DNA of 64,000 bases from Arthrobacter sp. PvP023 (lineage in GTDB: Bacteria > Actinomycetota > Actinomycetes > Actinomycetales > Micrococcaceae). Under the pieces are notes generated by a model. That model was given only the letters and a program-made list of their open reading frames with translations. It ran no database searches and was not told the DNA's origin. Shown here one piece after another: positions 25,681-34,644 of this stretch; position 1 is the first letter of the stretch, and each line of letters opens with the position of its first letter. The translations under genes and the position numbers were made by a program. Location: the NCBI RefSeq assembly GCF_017832975.1, contig NZ_JAFIBI010000001.1, forward strand, positions 4,642,870 to 4,706,869. The letters run 5' to 3'.

Positions 25681-26675
25681 TTGTCACCCTGACCGCCAAC
25701 CCGAGCCTGGACCGAACCGTGGGCCTCCCCTCGCCCCTGCTGCGCGGGGAAGTGCAGCGGGCCATCTCCGTCAGCCAGGAATCGGGCGGCAAAGGCGTCA
25801 ACGTCTCCCGCGCCCTGGTGGCCTCCGGGCTGGAAACCGTAGCCGTCCTGCCGGGCGGCGACTCCGATCCCGTGCTGGCGGGGCTTCGTGACAGCGGCGT
25901 CCCCTTCGCCGCCCTTGCCATCCACGAGCCGCTGCGCACCAACGTGGCGTTGACGGAGCCGGACGGGGTCACCACCAAGATCAACGAACCCGGCCCGGTG
26001 CTGAGCGAAGACCAGCAGGAAGCCCTGATCGGGCTGCTGCTGGAGCGTTCCCGCGGTGCCAGCTGGGTCGTCCTCGCCGGTTCGCTCCCACCCGGAGTTC
26101 CGGCGGACTTCTATGCCACCGTCACCCGGCGGCTACGCTCCACACATGCCGGCAACGGCACACAACAGTCGACGCCGCTCATCGCCGTCGACTCGTCCGG
26201 CGCTCCCCTCGCCGCCGCCCTCTCGGGCGACGCGTCAGGCATGCCGGACCTCCTCAAGCCCAACGCCGAAGAACTGGCTGAACTGGCTGCCGCAGCCGGT
26301 TTCGCCACGGCGTCCACCGCTGACGAACTAGAAGCGGATCCGGAGGCTGCCGCGGCAGCCGCCGCCGCCGTCGTGCGTTCCGGTGTAGGTGCCGTGCTGG
26401 CAACGCTCGGTTCCAAGGGTGCGGTACTTGTGACGGCCGACGGCGCGTGGCTGGCCACGCATCCGCCGGTCAAAGCGGTCAGCACGGTCGGCGCGGGAGA
26501 TTCATCCCTTGCCGGCTACCTGCTGGCCTCCAGCCTGGGCGCCGCCCCGGCCGACTGCCTCCGTCAGGCAGTGGCACATGGTGCCGCTGCCGCCTCCCTG
26601 CCGGGCTCCACAGTTCCGGCGGTCCACCAAACCACCCCTGATGCCGTAACCATCACGGCCCTCCGGAAGGACTGA
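25677..26675 (+). CDS. fruK: 1-phosphofructokinase
   Basis: This PfkB-family kinase (332 aa) phosphorylates fructose 1-phosphate to fructose 1,6-bisphosphate. The N-terminus MIVTLTANPSLDRTV, the GGKGVNVSRAL motif, the WVVLAGSLPPGVP segment and the C-terminal anion hole and catalytic base in VGAGDSSLAGYL are all typical. The GTG start overlaps the fruR stop, and the gene ends 2 bp before the PTS permease. The insertion around residues 215-235 is unusually alanine-rich. Confidence 0.93.
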   Translation: MIVTLTANPSLDRTVGLPSPLLRGEVQRAISVSQESGGKGVNVSRALVASGLETVAVLPGGDSDPVLAGLRDSGVPFAALAIHEPLRTNVALTEPDGVTTKINEPGPVLSEDQQEALIGLLLERSRGASWVVLAGSLPPGVPADFYATVTRRLRSTHAGNGTQQSTPLIAVDSSGAPLAAALSGDASGMPDLLKPNAEELAELAAAAGFATASTADELEADPEAAAAAAAAVVRSGVGAVLATLGSKGAVLVTADGAWLATHPPVKAVSTVGAGDSSLAGYLLASSLGAAPADCLRQAVAHGAAAASLPGSTVPAVHQTTPDAVTITALRKD

Positions 26676-26677
26676 CA

Positions 26678-28750
26678 GTGACTCAGCTCATTACTACTGA
26701 TCTGGTCGAGCTAGACCAGAACCTGGGCAACTCGCCCGAGGACGTGATCCGCCATTTGGCCGGCAGGGTTGCCGCCACAGGACGCGCCAGCGAGGCGGAA
26801 GGCCTCTTCACGGACGCCTTTGCCCGGGAGTCCAAAACCGCCACCGGCGTTCCCGGCGGAATTGCCATTCCGCACTGCCGCTCCACTGCGGTGACGGTGC
26901 CCACGCTGGCCATGGCCCGGCTCTCGCAGCCTGTGGACTTCGGCGCCAAGGACGGCCCGGCGGACCTCATCTTCTTCATCGCAGCCCCTGAAGGCGCGGA
27001 CCAGGAGCACCTTAAGCTCCTGTCCAAGCTGGCCCGTTCGCTGATCAAGAAGGACTTCACCGCTTCCCTGCGGGCAGCCACCACCCAGGCCGACATTGTC
27101 GAACTGGTGGAGGGCGCCCTTGCCGACAAGCCCGCAGCCGCCGCAGAACCCGCAACAGCAAGCGCAGCGGCCGGGGCAAGCGCAGCCGCAGCACCGTCCG
27201 CCGGTGCCGCCACCGGCTCCCGGTCCGGGGGCCCCAAGCGCCTCGTGGCCGTGACGGCCTGCCCCACGGGAATCGCCCACACCTACATGGCCGCCGACTC
27301 CCTCGTGGCAGCTGCCAAAGAAGTCGGAGTGGACCTGCAGGTGGAAACCCAGGGCTCCTCCGGCGCCAAGCCGCTGGACCCCGCGGTGATCGCAGCCGCT
27401 GATGCCGTGATCTTCGCGGTGGACGTGGACGTCCGCGGCAAGGAGCGCTTCGCCGGCATGCCGGTCATCAACGCTCCGGTCAAGCGCGGCATCGACGAGC
27501 CGGACAAGATGGTCCAGGAGGCACTGGCCGCCGCGGACAACCCCAACGCCCGCCGTGTCCCGCACTACGGCGCGGAGGAGCAGGCTGAAGCCGAGGCCAC
27601 CGAAAAGGGCGAGCACATCGGCCAGAAGCTAAAGAAGGCGCTCCTCACCGGCGTCAGCTACATGATCCCGTTCGTGGCAGGTGGCGGCCTCCTGATCGCC
27701 TTGGGCTTCCTGATGGGCGGCTACCTGATTACCCAGTTCGCGGACACCATTGTGGTGGACAACAGCATCTTCAACCTGCCTACCGAATACCCTGAAAACG
27801 CCTGGGGTCCGCTCGGCGCCTACCTCGGTGCAGTGCTCTTCAAGATCGGCGCCCTGTCCCTCGGCTTCCTGGTCCCCGCACTGGCCGGCTACATCGCCTA
27901 CGGCATCGCCGACCGCCCGGGCATCGCCCCGGGCTTCGTGGCAGGCGCCGTCGCAGGGTTCATGGGTGCAGGCTTCCTGGGCGGCATCGTCGGCGGCCTC
28001 CTGGCCGGTTACATTGCCCATTCCATCGGCAAGATCCAGGTGGCCCGCTGGCTGCGCGGCCTGATGCCCGTGGTGATCATTCCGCTGGTGGCTTCGCTCG
28101 TGGCTTCCGGCCTGATGTTCCTGATCCTGGGCGCCCCGATCGTAGCCATCACCAAGGGCCTGAACGGTTGGCTCTCCGGACTCACCGGTGCCAGCGCCAT
28201 CGCGCTCGGCGTCATCCTGGGCCTCATGATGTGCTTCGACCTCGGCGGCCCGGTCAACAAGGTTGCCTACTCGTTCGCCGTCGCCGGCCTGGGTGCCGCA
28301 ACCCTGGACAACCAGGCACCGTGGCAGATCATGGCAGCCGTCATGGCCTCGGGCATGGTTCCGCCGCTGGCCATGGCCCTCGCCTCCACCGTCCTGGACA
28401 AGAAGCGTTTCAGCCTGGCCGAGCGTGAAAACGGCAAGGCCGCCTGGCTGCTGGGGGCATCCTTCATCTCCGAAGGCGCCATCCCGTTCGCCGCGGCCGA
28501 CCCGCTCCGCGTCATCCCCGCCAGCATGCTCGGCGGCGCCGTGACCGGTGCCATCTCCATGGCAGCGGGCGTAGGCTCGAAGGCCCCGCACGGCGGCATC
28601 TTCGTCTTCTTCGCGATCGACAACTTCGTGATGTTCGTTGTGTCGATCCTTGTCGGTACCGTGATCACCGCCCTGGCAGTGATCGCCCTCAAGCGCTGGG
28701 CCGTCCGCAAGTCCGTTGATACCGTGGAGCCGGTTCCAGTAACTGTCTGA
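26678..28750 (+). CDS. fruA: PTS fructose permease, fused IIABC
   Basis: The 690-aa phosphotransferase permease imports fructose as fructose 1-phosphate. The order is IIA (residues 1-150, phospho-His66 in GIAIPHCRST), an Ala-rich linker (about 151-185), IIB (about 186-290, phospho-Cys195 in VTACPTGIAHTYMAADS) and a IIC membrane domain with about ten helices starting near residue 320. It starts with GTG directly after fruK. HPr, its phosphoryl donor, is encoded next. Confidence 0.95.
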   Translation: MTQLITTDLVELDQNLGNSPEDVIRHLAGRVAATGRASEAEGLFTDAFARESKTATGVPGGIAIPHCRSTAVTVPTLAMARLSQPVDFGAKDGPADLIFFIAAPEGADQEHLKLLSKLARSLIKKDFTASLRAATTQADIVELVEGALADKPAAAAEPATASAAAGASAAAAPSAGAATGSRSGGPKRLVAVTACPTGIAHTYMAADSLVAAAKEVGVDLQVETQGSSGAKPLDPAVIAAADAVIFAVDVDVRGKERFAGMPVINAPVKRGIDEPDKMVQEALAAADNPNARRVPHYGAEEQAEAEATEKGEHIGQKLKKALLTGVSYMIPFVAGGGLLIALGFLMGGYLITQFADTIVVDNSIFNLPTEYPENAWGPLGAYLGAVLFKIGALSLGFLVPALAGYIAYGIADRPGIAPGFVAGAVAGFMGAGFLGGIVGGLLAGYIAHSIGKIQVARWLRGLMPVVIIPLVASLVASGLMFLILGAPIVAITKGLNGWLSGLTGASAIALGVILGLMMCFDLGGPVNKVAYSFAVAGLGAATLDNQAPWQIMAAVMASGMVPPLAMALASTVLDKKRFSLAERENGKAAWLLGASFISEGAIPFAAADPLRVIPASMLGGAVTGAISMAAGVGSKAPHGGIFVFFAIDNFVMFVVSILVGTVITALAVIALKRWAVRKSVDTVEPVPVTV

Positions 28751-28805
28751 CCCGGTTCGGACGCTTTCCAACCACCTGTCCCGACCTGATATCCAAGGAG
28801 CACAC

Positions 28806-29084
28806 ATGTTCGAACGCACCGCCACCATCGCAAGCCGCGTGGGCCTGCACGCCCGCCCCGCCGCCATCTTCGCCGAGGCGGCCGGCGAGTACCCGCACGA
28901 GATCACCATTGCCCGCCAGGGCGAGCCGGCCGACGAGGCCATGGACGCGGCCAGCATCCTGTCCCTCATGAGCCTGGGCGCCTCACACGGCGACGTTGTG
29001 GTCCTCCGCGCCGAGGGCGACGGCGCCGACACCGCCCTGGACCACCTGGTCCAGATCCTGGAAACCGATCACGACGCCGAGTAG
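28806..29084 (+). CDS. ptsH: phosphocarrier protein HPr
   Basis: HPr (92 aa) carries phosphate from enzyme I to the IIA domain. The phosphorylated His15 lies in VGLHARPAA, and the regulatory serine region reads AASILSLMSLG (Ser50 at the position phosphorylated by HPr kinase in Firmicutes). AAGGAG precedes the ATG. It ends the fru operon and is followed by a strong terminator. The enzyme I gene is not in the window. Confidence 0.95.
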   Translation: MFERTATIASRVGLHARPAAIFAEAAGEYPHEITIARQGEPADEAMDAASILSLMSLGASHGDVVVLRAEGDGADTALDHLVQILETDHDAE

Positions 29085-29125
29085 CGGCACGGCGGGCTAG
29101 TACAGTCCGCCTCAGGTACAGCAGT

Positions 29126-29193
29126 CAGCGGCCGGCCCGCTGCGCCACCTCCCGTGTACGGGCGGGCGGCGCACGGGCCGGCCGCTGCTTTTT
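29126..29193 (+). terminator. strong rho-independent terminator of the fru operon
   Basis: A long GC-rich stem (left CAGCGGCCGGCCCG, right CGGGCCGGCCGCTG, with further internal pairing) is followed by CTTTTT. This is the clearest intrinsic terminator in the window. Confidence 0.9.
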
Positions 29194-29194
29194 A

Positions 29195-29245
29195 ACTCCC
29201 GGCTTTTGACTGCCGGCTTTTGGCTCCCTGCTTTTGACTCCCGGG
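29195..29245. repeat. 14-bp tandem repeat, about 3.6 units
   Basis: The units ACTCCCGGCTTTTG, ACTGCCGGCTTTTG and GCTCCCTGCTTTTG, plus a partial ACTCCCGGG, lie directly after the fru terminator. There is no coding potential. This probably arose by slippage. Confidence 0.75.
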
Positions 29246-29375
29246 CCCTGAACTAAGCAGCCTTAGTAAATCCTTGTGTTTGCCTGGCGGCCCGATTAGC
29301 GTGGCATTGTGGCGACACGCCGATCAACAGACCCGCAATCGGGGGCACGTTCCCCTGCGGAAAGAGGATGAGACA

Positions 29376-30008
29376 GTGGCTACCCTGCAGGAAACCATCG
29401 AGGTGGATGTTCCCGTGTCCACCGCCTACAACCAATGGACCCAGTTCGAGTCATTCCCGGAGTTCATGCGGGGAGTGGAGTCCGTCCAACAGATCGACGA
29501 GACGTCCCTGCATTTCCGGACGGACATCGCCGGGGTCAAGCGCGAATACAGCGCGCAGATCACCGAGCAGCTGCCGGACCGGCGCATCGCTTGGGTCAGC
29601 ACGGACAAGCCGCGCAACGCCGGCGAGGTCTCCTTCGAACCCCTCGGCCCGGATCGGACCAGGGTCACCGTTGCGCTGGAATGGGAGCCCGAGGGGCTGC
29701 TGGAGAAAGCGGGCTCGGCGGTGGGAGCGGACAGCCACCAGATCAGCGCCGACCTCAAGCGGTTCAAGCAGTTCATCGAATCGCGCGGGATTGAGACAGG
29801 CGCCTGGCGTTCTGCCGTAGACAACGGAGAAGTCGAGGAAACCAGAGAAGAGGCAGGCTTCGCGGCGAACGCCCCGGCGCACCACGCACACGCGTCCGCT
29901 GCCCAAGCACCCCACCCGCAGCCGCCGCACACGCCCACCCCTTCGCCGCAGCGTCCGGCAGGAATGGACCCGTTCATTGACGACGCTGAACCATCGGATC
30001 CGAGCTGA
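29376..30008 (+). CDS. SRPBCC-fold protein (cyclase/dehydrase-like)
   Basis: The 210-aa protein has an SRPBCC (START-like) domain over residues 1-145: EVDVPVSTAYNQWTQFESFP, then VESVQQIDETSLHF and RIAWVSTDKPRNAGEVSFEPL, which is the polyketide cyclase/dehydrase pattern. A disordered His/Pro/Ala-rich tail follows (residues 165-200). The ORF opens at 29274, but the GTG at 29376, with AAAGAGG upstream, begins the conserved domain. A specific ligand cannot be named. It is followed after 2 bp by the Rho_N-type gene, suggesting an operon. Confidence 0.8.
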   Translation: MATLQETIEVDVPVSTAYNQWTQFESFPEFMRGVESVQQIDETSLHFRTDIAGVKREYSAQITEQLPDRRIAWVSTDKPRNAGEVSFEPLGPDRTRVTVALEWEPEGLLEKAGSAVGADSHQISADLKRFKQFIESRGIETGAWRSAVDNGEVEETREEAGFAANAPAHHAHASAAQAPHPQPPHTPTPSPQRPAGMDPFIDDAEPSDPS

Positions 30009-30010
30009 CC

Positions 30011-30277
30011 ATGCCCGAGAAAAAGAACCCCGGCCTCAAGGACCCGGAGCTGTACGAAGAGCTCCGCGAAGACGGCGCCTCCAAGCAGAAAGCCGCCCGC
30101 ATTTCCAATGCCGCCGCCAGCAGGGGGCGCTCCGCAGTGGGCCGCAAGGGCGGCAAGAGCGGCGATTATGAAGATTGGACGGTGGCCCAGCTGAAGGCCA
30201 AAGCCAAGGAAATAGGACTGACGGGTTACTCCAGCAAGAAGAAAAGCGAGCTCATTTCAGCGCTCAGAAACTCCTGA
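30011..30277 (+). CDS. Rho N-terminal-domain small protein (DUF7218-like)
   Basis: The 88-aa basic protein has two parts. An N-terminal segment (NPGLKDPELYEELREDGASKQK) is typical of small stress-associated DUF7218 proteins. A C-terminal Rho_N/SAP-like helix-extended-loop-helix reads WTVAQLKAKAKEIGLTGYS and SKKKSELISAL. Rho_N modules bind nucleic acid. It is coupled to the SRPBCC gene and convergent with the Ku gene 26 bp away. Confidence 0.82.
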   Translation: MPEKKNPGLKDPELYEELREDGASKQKAARISNAAASRGRSAVGRKGGKSGDYEDWTVAQLKAKAKEIGLTGYSSKKKSELISALRNS

Positions 30278-30303
30278 CCGCGGCTGCAATGGGTTACCGT
30301 ACC

Positions 30304-31359
30304 TCAGGCCCCTTTCCGCCGGCTCTTGGCCGGCTCCTTGGCGGCCGGCTCCGTCGCAGCTGCCTTGCCGGCCGTCTTGGCCGGAGCCTTGGCGGCTGCG
30401 GCCTTGGAAGCGGTTGCCTTGGAAGCGGTTGCCTTGGAAGCCGTCGAACGGGCCGCCGTCGTCTTGGCACCCGCGCCTTTCGACGCTGCGGACCGGCCCG
30501 AGGCAGCAGACCGGGAGGCCTTCGCGGGAGCCTTCCCGGCGTCGTCGGCCTGTGCCGCATCGGCACTGCCGCCGCCCCGCTTCTTTTCCAGGCTTCGCTT
30601 GAGGGCTTCCATCAGGTCGATCACTTCGCCGCTGCCCGCTTCGGCAGCCTCGGCGCCGAACGTCTGCTCCGTATCCAAGGACTCGCCCTGCTCGATCTTG
30701 GCGTCGATGAGCTTGCGGAGCTGCACCTGGTAGTCATCCGTGAACTGGCCGGGCTCAAAGTCCCCGGCCATGGAGTCCACCAGGGCCGCGGACATCTCGC
30801 GTTCCTGGGCGGAGATCCGGACGGTGGTTTCCAGGGCGGGGAACGCCGCTTCCCGCACCTCGTCGGCCCACAGCAGGGACTGCAGCACCAGGACGTCATC
30901 CCGGATCCGCAGGGCACCAAGCCGGGTCTTCTCGCGGAGCGCGAACTGCACCACGGCCACCCGATCCGTGTCCTCCAGCGCACGGCGGAGGAGCACATAC
31001 GCCTTGGGCGACTTGGAGTCGGGTTCGAGGTAATAGCTCTTCTCGAACATGATGGGGTCGAGCTGCTCGGAGGGGACAAACTGCACCACTTCGATCTCGT
31101 GGCTGCTCTCCGCCGGGATGGACTTGAGCTCATCCTTGGTGAGGATCACCGTGCGGCCGTCTTCCTCGTAGGCCTTGTCGATGTCCGAATAGTCAACGAT
31201 CTCGCCGCACACCTCGCAGCGGCGCTGGTAACGGATGCGCCCGCCGTCGGCGTTGTGGACCTGGTGGAGCCCGATGTCGTGGTCCTCGGTGGCGCTGTAG
31301 ACCTTGACCGGCACGTTGACCAGCCCAAATGCGATAGCGCCTTTCCATATGGCTCTCAT
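30304..31359 (-). CDS. ku: Ku, non-homologous end-joining DNA-binding protein
   Basis: The 351-aa prokaryotic Ku binds DNA ends as a homodimer and recruits LigD. The core (residues 1-255) starts MRAIWKGAIAFGLVNVPVKVYSAT and includes KAYVLLRRALEDTDRVAVVQF. A potential zinc-binding cysteine pair in RRCEVCGEIV is visible near residue 50. The last 75 residues are a Lys/Ala/Ser/Thr-rich repetitive tail (ASKATASKATASK and similar), resembling the histone-H1-like extensions that increase DNA binding in some actinobacterial Ku proteins. It is divergent from ligD with only 40 bp between the starts. Confidence 0.95.
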   Translation of the reverse strand: MRAIWKGAIAFGLVNVPVKVYSATEDHDIGLHQVHNADGGRIRYQRRCEVCGEIVDYSDIDKAYEEDGRTVILTKDELKSIPAESSHEIEVVQFVPSEQLDPIMFEKSYYLEPDSKSPKAYVLLRRALEDTDRVAVVQFALREKTRLGALRIRDDVLVLQSLLWADEVREAAFPALETTVRISAQEREMSAALVDSMAGDFEPGQFTDDYQVQLRKLIDAKIEQGESLDTEQTFGAEAAEAGSGEVIDLMEALKRSLEKKRGGGSADAAQADDAGKAPAKASRSAASGRSAASKGAGAKTTAARSTASKATASKATASKAAAAKAPAKTAGKAAATEPAAKEPAKSRRKGA

Positions 31360-31399
31360 GGATCAAGTGAACATCACAGTCGCCCGGAGGTGAAGACCT

Positions 31400-33952
31400 T
31401 TGGCAGGCAGTAGGGAACGTGTCCGGGTCCAGGGCCGTGAACTGGTGGTCACCAACCTGGACAAGGTGATGTACCCGGAGACGGGCACCACCAAGGCGGA
31501 CGTCCTGGCGTACTACGCCGCCGCCGCGCCGGTGCTGATCCCCGCCGCTGCGAACCGGCCGGCCACGCGCAAGCGCTGGGTCAACGGCGTGGGAACCGCG
31601 GATGCCCCGGGCCAGATGTTCTTCCAGAAGAACCTGGACGAGTCCACCCCGGGCTGGATTCCGCGGGCATCCATCCGCCACAAGGAGCGCACCAACCAGT
31701 ACCCCCTTGTCAATGATGCCGCCACCCTGACGTGGCTGGCCCAGATGGGTTCCCTGGAAATCCACGTCCCCCAGTGGCGCGTGGACCCGCACGGGAATCC
31801 GATGAACCCGGACCGGCTGGTGCTGGACCTGGATCCCGGCGAAGGCGCCGGCCTGGCCGAGTGCGTCGAAGTGGCCCGGCTTGCCCGCGCCATCCTGAAG
31901 GACGTTGGCCTGGATCCCGTCCCGGTGACCAGCGGCAGCAAGGGCATCCACCTCTACGCCGGCCTCGACGGCACACAGAGCTCGGACCAGATCTCCGAGT
32001 TCGCCCACGAACTTGCCCGCGCGCTGGAATCGGACCACCCGGACCTGGCTGTCAGCGACATGAAGAAGACGCTCCGCACGGGCAAGGTGCTGGTGGACTG
32101 GAGCCAGAACAACGCGGCGAAGACCACTATCGTCCCGTACTCCCTCCGCGGCCGGCTCCGCCCCACTGTGGCCGCCCCCAGGACGTGGCGTGAGCTGGCC
32201 TCCCCCGCGCTGAAGCAGCTGGACTACCGGGAGGTCATGCGGCGGGTGAAAGATGGCAAGGATCCGTTCGCGGCGATCACCGCGGGCGGCGGCCACGTTC
32301 AGGCCCACCACGACGGCGGCGGTTCCGGCGGCGAATTCGGGCACCGCAACAGGGCAACGGCCGACGGCGGCAGCATGGACCCGAGGCTGGAAAAGTACCG
32401 CTCCATGCGGGATCCGGAAGGGACCCCCGAACCGTTCAGCGCCGACCGTCACCGGGCCGACCCCGCCGCCGGCACCATCAGGGAGCGGTTTGTGATCCAG
32501 GAGCACCACGCCAGCCGGTTGCATTACGACTTCCGGCTGGAGCGGGACGGCGTGCTGGTGTCCTGGGCTCTTCCGAAGGGCGTGCCGACATCAGGGGCGC
32601 AGAACCACCTTGCGGTCCAGACTGAAGACCACCCCATGGACTACCTCGATTTCGAGGGCACCATCCCCAAAGGCCAGTACGGTGCAGGGAACGTCACCAT
32701 CTGGGACCACGGCTACTACGAATGCGACAAATGGATCGCGGGCAAGGAAGTCATCGCCACCCTCACGGGGGCGGACGGCGGCGGCCTTGGCGGAACAAGG
32801 AAGTTCGCGCTGATCCGGACCAGCCGGGACAGCGGCACCTCGAAATCGCCGGAGCAGGCCCAGTGGCTCATCCATCTGATGGACCGCAAACGGCACGGTG
32901 CGCCGGCAGCCTCCGGCACTCCCCCGGCCGCCGGCGCCCCCACAGAAGCACAAAAGCGGGACGAGCCGCCCCCGGACTCCCCGCCGGACTTCTCGCCGGA
33001 TTTCCTGCCGATGCTGGCTAGCGCCGGGACCCCGGCCGACCTCCGCGGCCTGGACTGGCAGTTCGAACTGAAATGGGACGGCATCCGTGCGCTTATCATC
33101 GGCGACGCCGACAGGATCCGGCTCATCAGCCGTAACGGCAATGACATGACCGCAAGCTACCCGGAACTGACAGACCGCAGCTGCTGGCCGGAGCAGAGCT
33201 TCACCGCCGACGGCGAGATCGTCGCCGTCGGGCCTTCCGGGCGGCCCGATTTCGGGCTGCTGCAGACGCGGATGAAACTGACCAAGCCGGCCGACGTCGC
33301 CAATGCGCGGGCAGTGACTCCGGTACGGCTGATGGTGTTCGACCTGCTCTCCGACGCCGGCGAGGACCTCCGCAGGATGCCGCTCCGGAAGCGCCGGGCA
33401 CGCTTGGAGCAGTTGGATTGGCCGGACGGCTGCCCCGTGCACCTGTCCGAAGTCCTGGACCACGAGGTGGAGCACATCCTCGAAAGCGCCAGGGAACTGG
33501 GCCTCGAAGGAATCATGGCCAAACGCCTTGACGGCCGGTATGTCAGCGGGGAGCGCAGCAGGTCCTGGCTGAAGCTGAAGTTCGAGCGCACCCAGGAAGT
33601 GGTGGTGGGCGGCTGGCGCCCCGGCAAGGGGTCGCGGCAAGGCTCCGTGGGGTCATTGCTGGTAGGCATCCCCGATGGCGCCAAGCTGCGCTACGTGGGA
33701 CGCGTGGGCAGCGGATTCAGCGACCGGGAACTGAAGGAACTGCGGCTGCAGGTGGACACGCTGTCCAGGAAGACCTCTCCCTTCACCGAGGTTCCCGCTG
33801 CCGACGCCTCCGATGCGCACTGGGTGACTCCCGGACTGGTGGGCGAAGTTACCTTCGGGGAATGGACCGGCGGCGGGAAACTGCGGCACCCGGTGTGGCG
33901 CGGCTGGCGCCTGGACAAAAACGCCGACGACGTCGTGGCGGAATCGGGATGA
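31400..33952 (+). CDS. ligD: multifunctional DNA repair ligase LigD
   Basis: This 850-aa NHEJ enzyme has the order polymerase, phosphoesterase, ligase. The N-terminal primase-polymerase (about 1-290) has catalytic Asp143 and Asp145 in LDLDPGEG. The phosphoesterase module (about 330-490) has HHASRLHYDFRLERDG. The C-terminal ATP-dependent ligase (about 535-845) has the nucleotidyl lysine Lys558 in ELKWDG, with GLEGIMAKR and SWLKLKF motifs. The start is TTG with a strong CGGAGGTGA seven bases upstream. A Pro-rich linker precedes the ligase domain. It ends at a very strong hairpin. Confidence 0.96.
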   Translation: MAGSRERVRVQGRELVVTNLDKVMYPETGTTKADVLAYYAAAAPVLIPAAANRPATRKRWVNGVGTADAPGQMFFQKNLDESTPGWIPRASIRHKERTNQYPLVNDAATLTWLAQMGSLEIHVPQWRVDPHGNPMNPDRLVLDLDPGEGAGLAECVEVARLARAILKDVGLDPVPVTSGSKGIHLYAGLDGTQSSDQISEFAHELARALESDHPDLAVSDMKKTLRTGKVLVDWSQNNAAKTTIVPYSLRGRLRPTVAAPRTWRELASPALKQLDYREVMRRVKDGKDPFAAITAGGGHVQAHHDGGGSGGEFGHRNRATADGGSMDPRLEKYRSMRDPEGTPEPFSADRHRADPAAGTIRERFVIQEHHASRLHYDFRLERDGVLVSWALPKGVPTSGAQNHLAVQTEDHPMDYLDFEGTIPKGQYGAGNVTIWDHGYYECDKWIAGKEVIATLTGADGGGLGGTRKFALIRTSRDSGTSKSPEQAQWLIHLMDRKRHGAPAASGTPPAAGAPTEAQKRDEPPPDSPPDFSPDFLPMLASAGTPADLRGLDWQFELKWDGIRALIIGDADRIRLISRNGNDMTASYPELTDRSCWPEQSFTADGEIVAVGPSGRPDFGLLQTRMKLTKPADVANARAVTPVRLMVFDLLSDAGEDLRRMPLRKRRARLEQLDWPDGCPVHLSEVLDHEVEHILESARELGLEGIMAKRLDGRYVSGERSRSWLKLKFERTQEVVVGGWRPGKGSRQGSVGSLLVGIPDGAKLRYVGRVGSGFSDRELKELRLQVDTLSRKTSPFTEVPAADASDAHWVTPGLVGEVTFGEWTGGGKLRHPVWRGWRLDKNADDVVAESG

Positions 33953-33976
33953 TGCGTCATCGCGTGACGGCACGGA

Positions 33977-34019
33977 AATGCCCCGGTGTCCGCCCTTTGC
34001 AGGCGGACACCGGGGCATT
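33977..34019. terminator. perfect 18-bp stem hairpin, convergent terminator
   Basis: AATGCCCCGGTGTCCGCC pairs perfectly with GGCGGACACCGGGGCATT around a 7-base loop. It lies between the convergent ligD and the small reverse-strand gene and could serve both. Confidence 0.85.
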
Positions 34020-34059
34020 GGCGGGTCCGTAGCACCGGAAGCCGGCGCGCTCCGGCCCC

Positions 34060-34314
34060 TTAGTCGTGGTGCGGAATCTGCGGCCGGCTGGTCCGGTGGA
34101 TGGCACCCACCGCAGTCTCGTGTTCGCGGCCGTGCAGTGTGCCGCGGTCCTTAGGATGCTTGTGTTTGCCGCTGCCGTCCGGCCATTTGGGCCCGTTTGC
34201 CGAGGCCGGGGTGGCGACGGGCTCAGTCTCCGGCGCGGGTACCTCGTCCATGGATTCCGTCAGGTGACTGGCGAGTTCCGGCTCCAGCTGTTCCCCAGGA
34301 TTCTTCTCAGCCAT
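34060..34314 (-). CDS. small hydrophilic protein of unknown function
   Basis: The 84-aa protein is highly charged and low in hydrophobic residues. It has an acidic first half (EQLEPELASHLTESMDEVP) and a His/Lys-rich second half ending RPQIPHHD. It is probably disordered. The ORF opens at 34356, but the ATG at 34314, with GGAAAGGAAG upstream, gives MAEKNPGEQ. No family is recognised. It lies next to another 84-residue hydrophilic gene on the same strand. Confidence 0.6.
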   Translation of the reverse strand: MAEKNPGEQLEPELASHLTESMDEVPAPETEPVATPASANGPKWPDGSGKHKHPKDRGTLHGREHETAVGAIHRTSRPQIPHHD

Positions 34315-34389
34315 TTGTGTTCTTCCTTTCCGCATTGAAATGAAGTGTCCACCCATAGTAGGACTGCAGTTACTCCTTGTCTGCAGGCC

Positions 34390-34644
34390 CTACCAGCGGA
34401 CTTTTTTCTGGGCAGGGCCTTGCTTGCCGCTAGCCTGCGTGGGCTTGTGGCCGTGCGAGACGCTCTGCGAACCTGCGCCGCCGCGGGACTTGCTTGCCAG
34501 CATTTCCCGCTGGGCGTCCGTCAGCCGCGATTTGATGCCCTGGCCGGCGTCCGGTGCTCCGGCGTCCTGCGCTTCGGCATCCTGCGCTTCGCGATTCGGG
34601 CCTGACGTCTGTTCGGCGTTCCGGGTGGTGTCTTTGTCAGTCAC
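34390..34644 (-). CDS. small hydrophilic protein of unknown function
   Basis: The predicted 84-aa protein starts at a GTG preceded by AAGGAG six bases away (VTDKDTTRNAEQ). It contains a duplicated EAQDAEAQDAGAPDAG stretch, an amphipathic helix (IKSRLTDAQREMLASKSRGG) and a basic C-terminus KKVRW. It looks disordered and could be a stress or nucleoid-associated peptide, but no function is assigned. The frame stays open upstream to 35025, and part of that extension looks coding (see findings). Confidence 0.6.
   Translation of the reverse strand: MTDKDTTRNAEQTSGPNREAQDAEAQDAGAPDAGQGIKSRLTDAQREMLASKSRGGAGSQSVSHGHKPTQASGKQGPAQKKVRW

Noticed and set aside
27629..29032. 467-aa reverse frame opposite the fructose PTS gene
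   Set aside because: Composition is dominated by Gly/His/Glu/Gln and no motif is seen; the forward IIABC reading is certain.
33914..33928. Possible fourth palindrome copy (GGACAAAAAC in ligD)
   Set aside because: Only ten bases match, the stretch is inside coding sequence and no partner arm exists.
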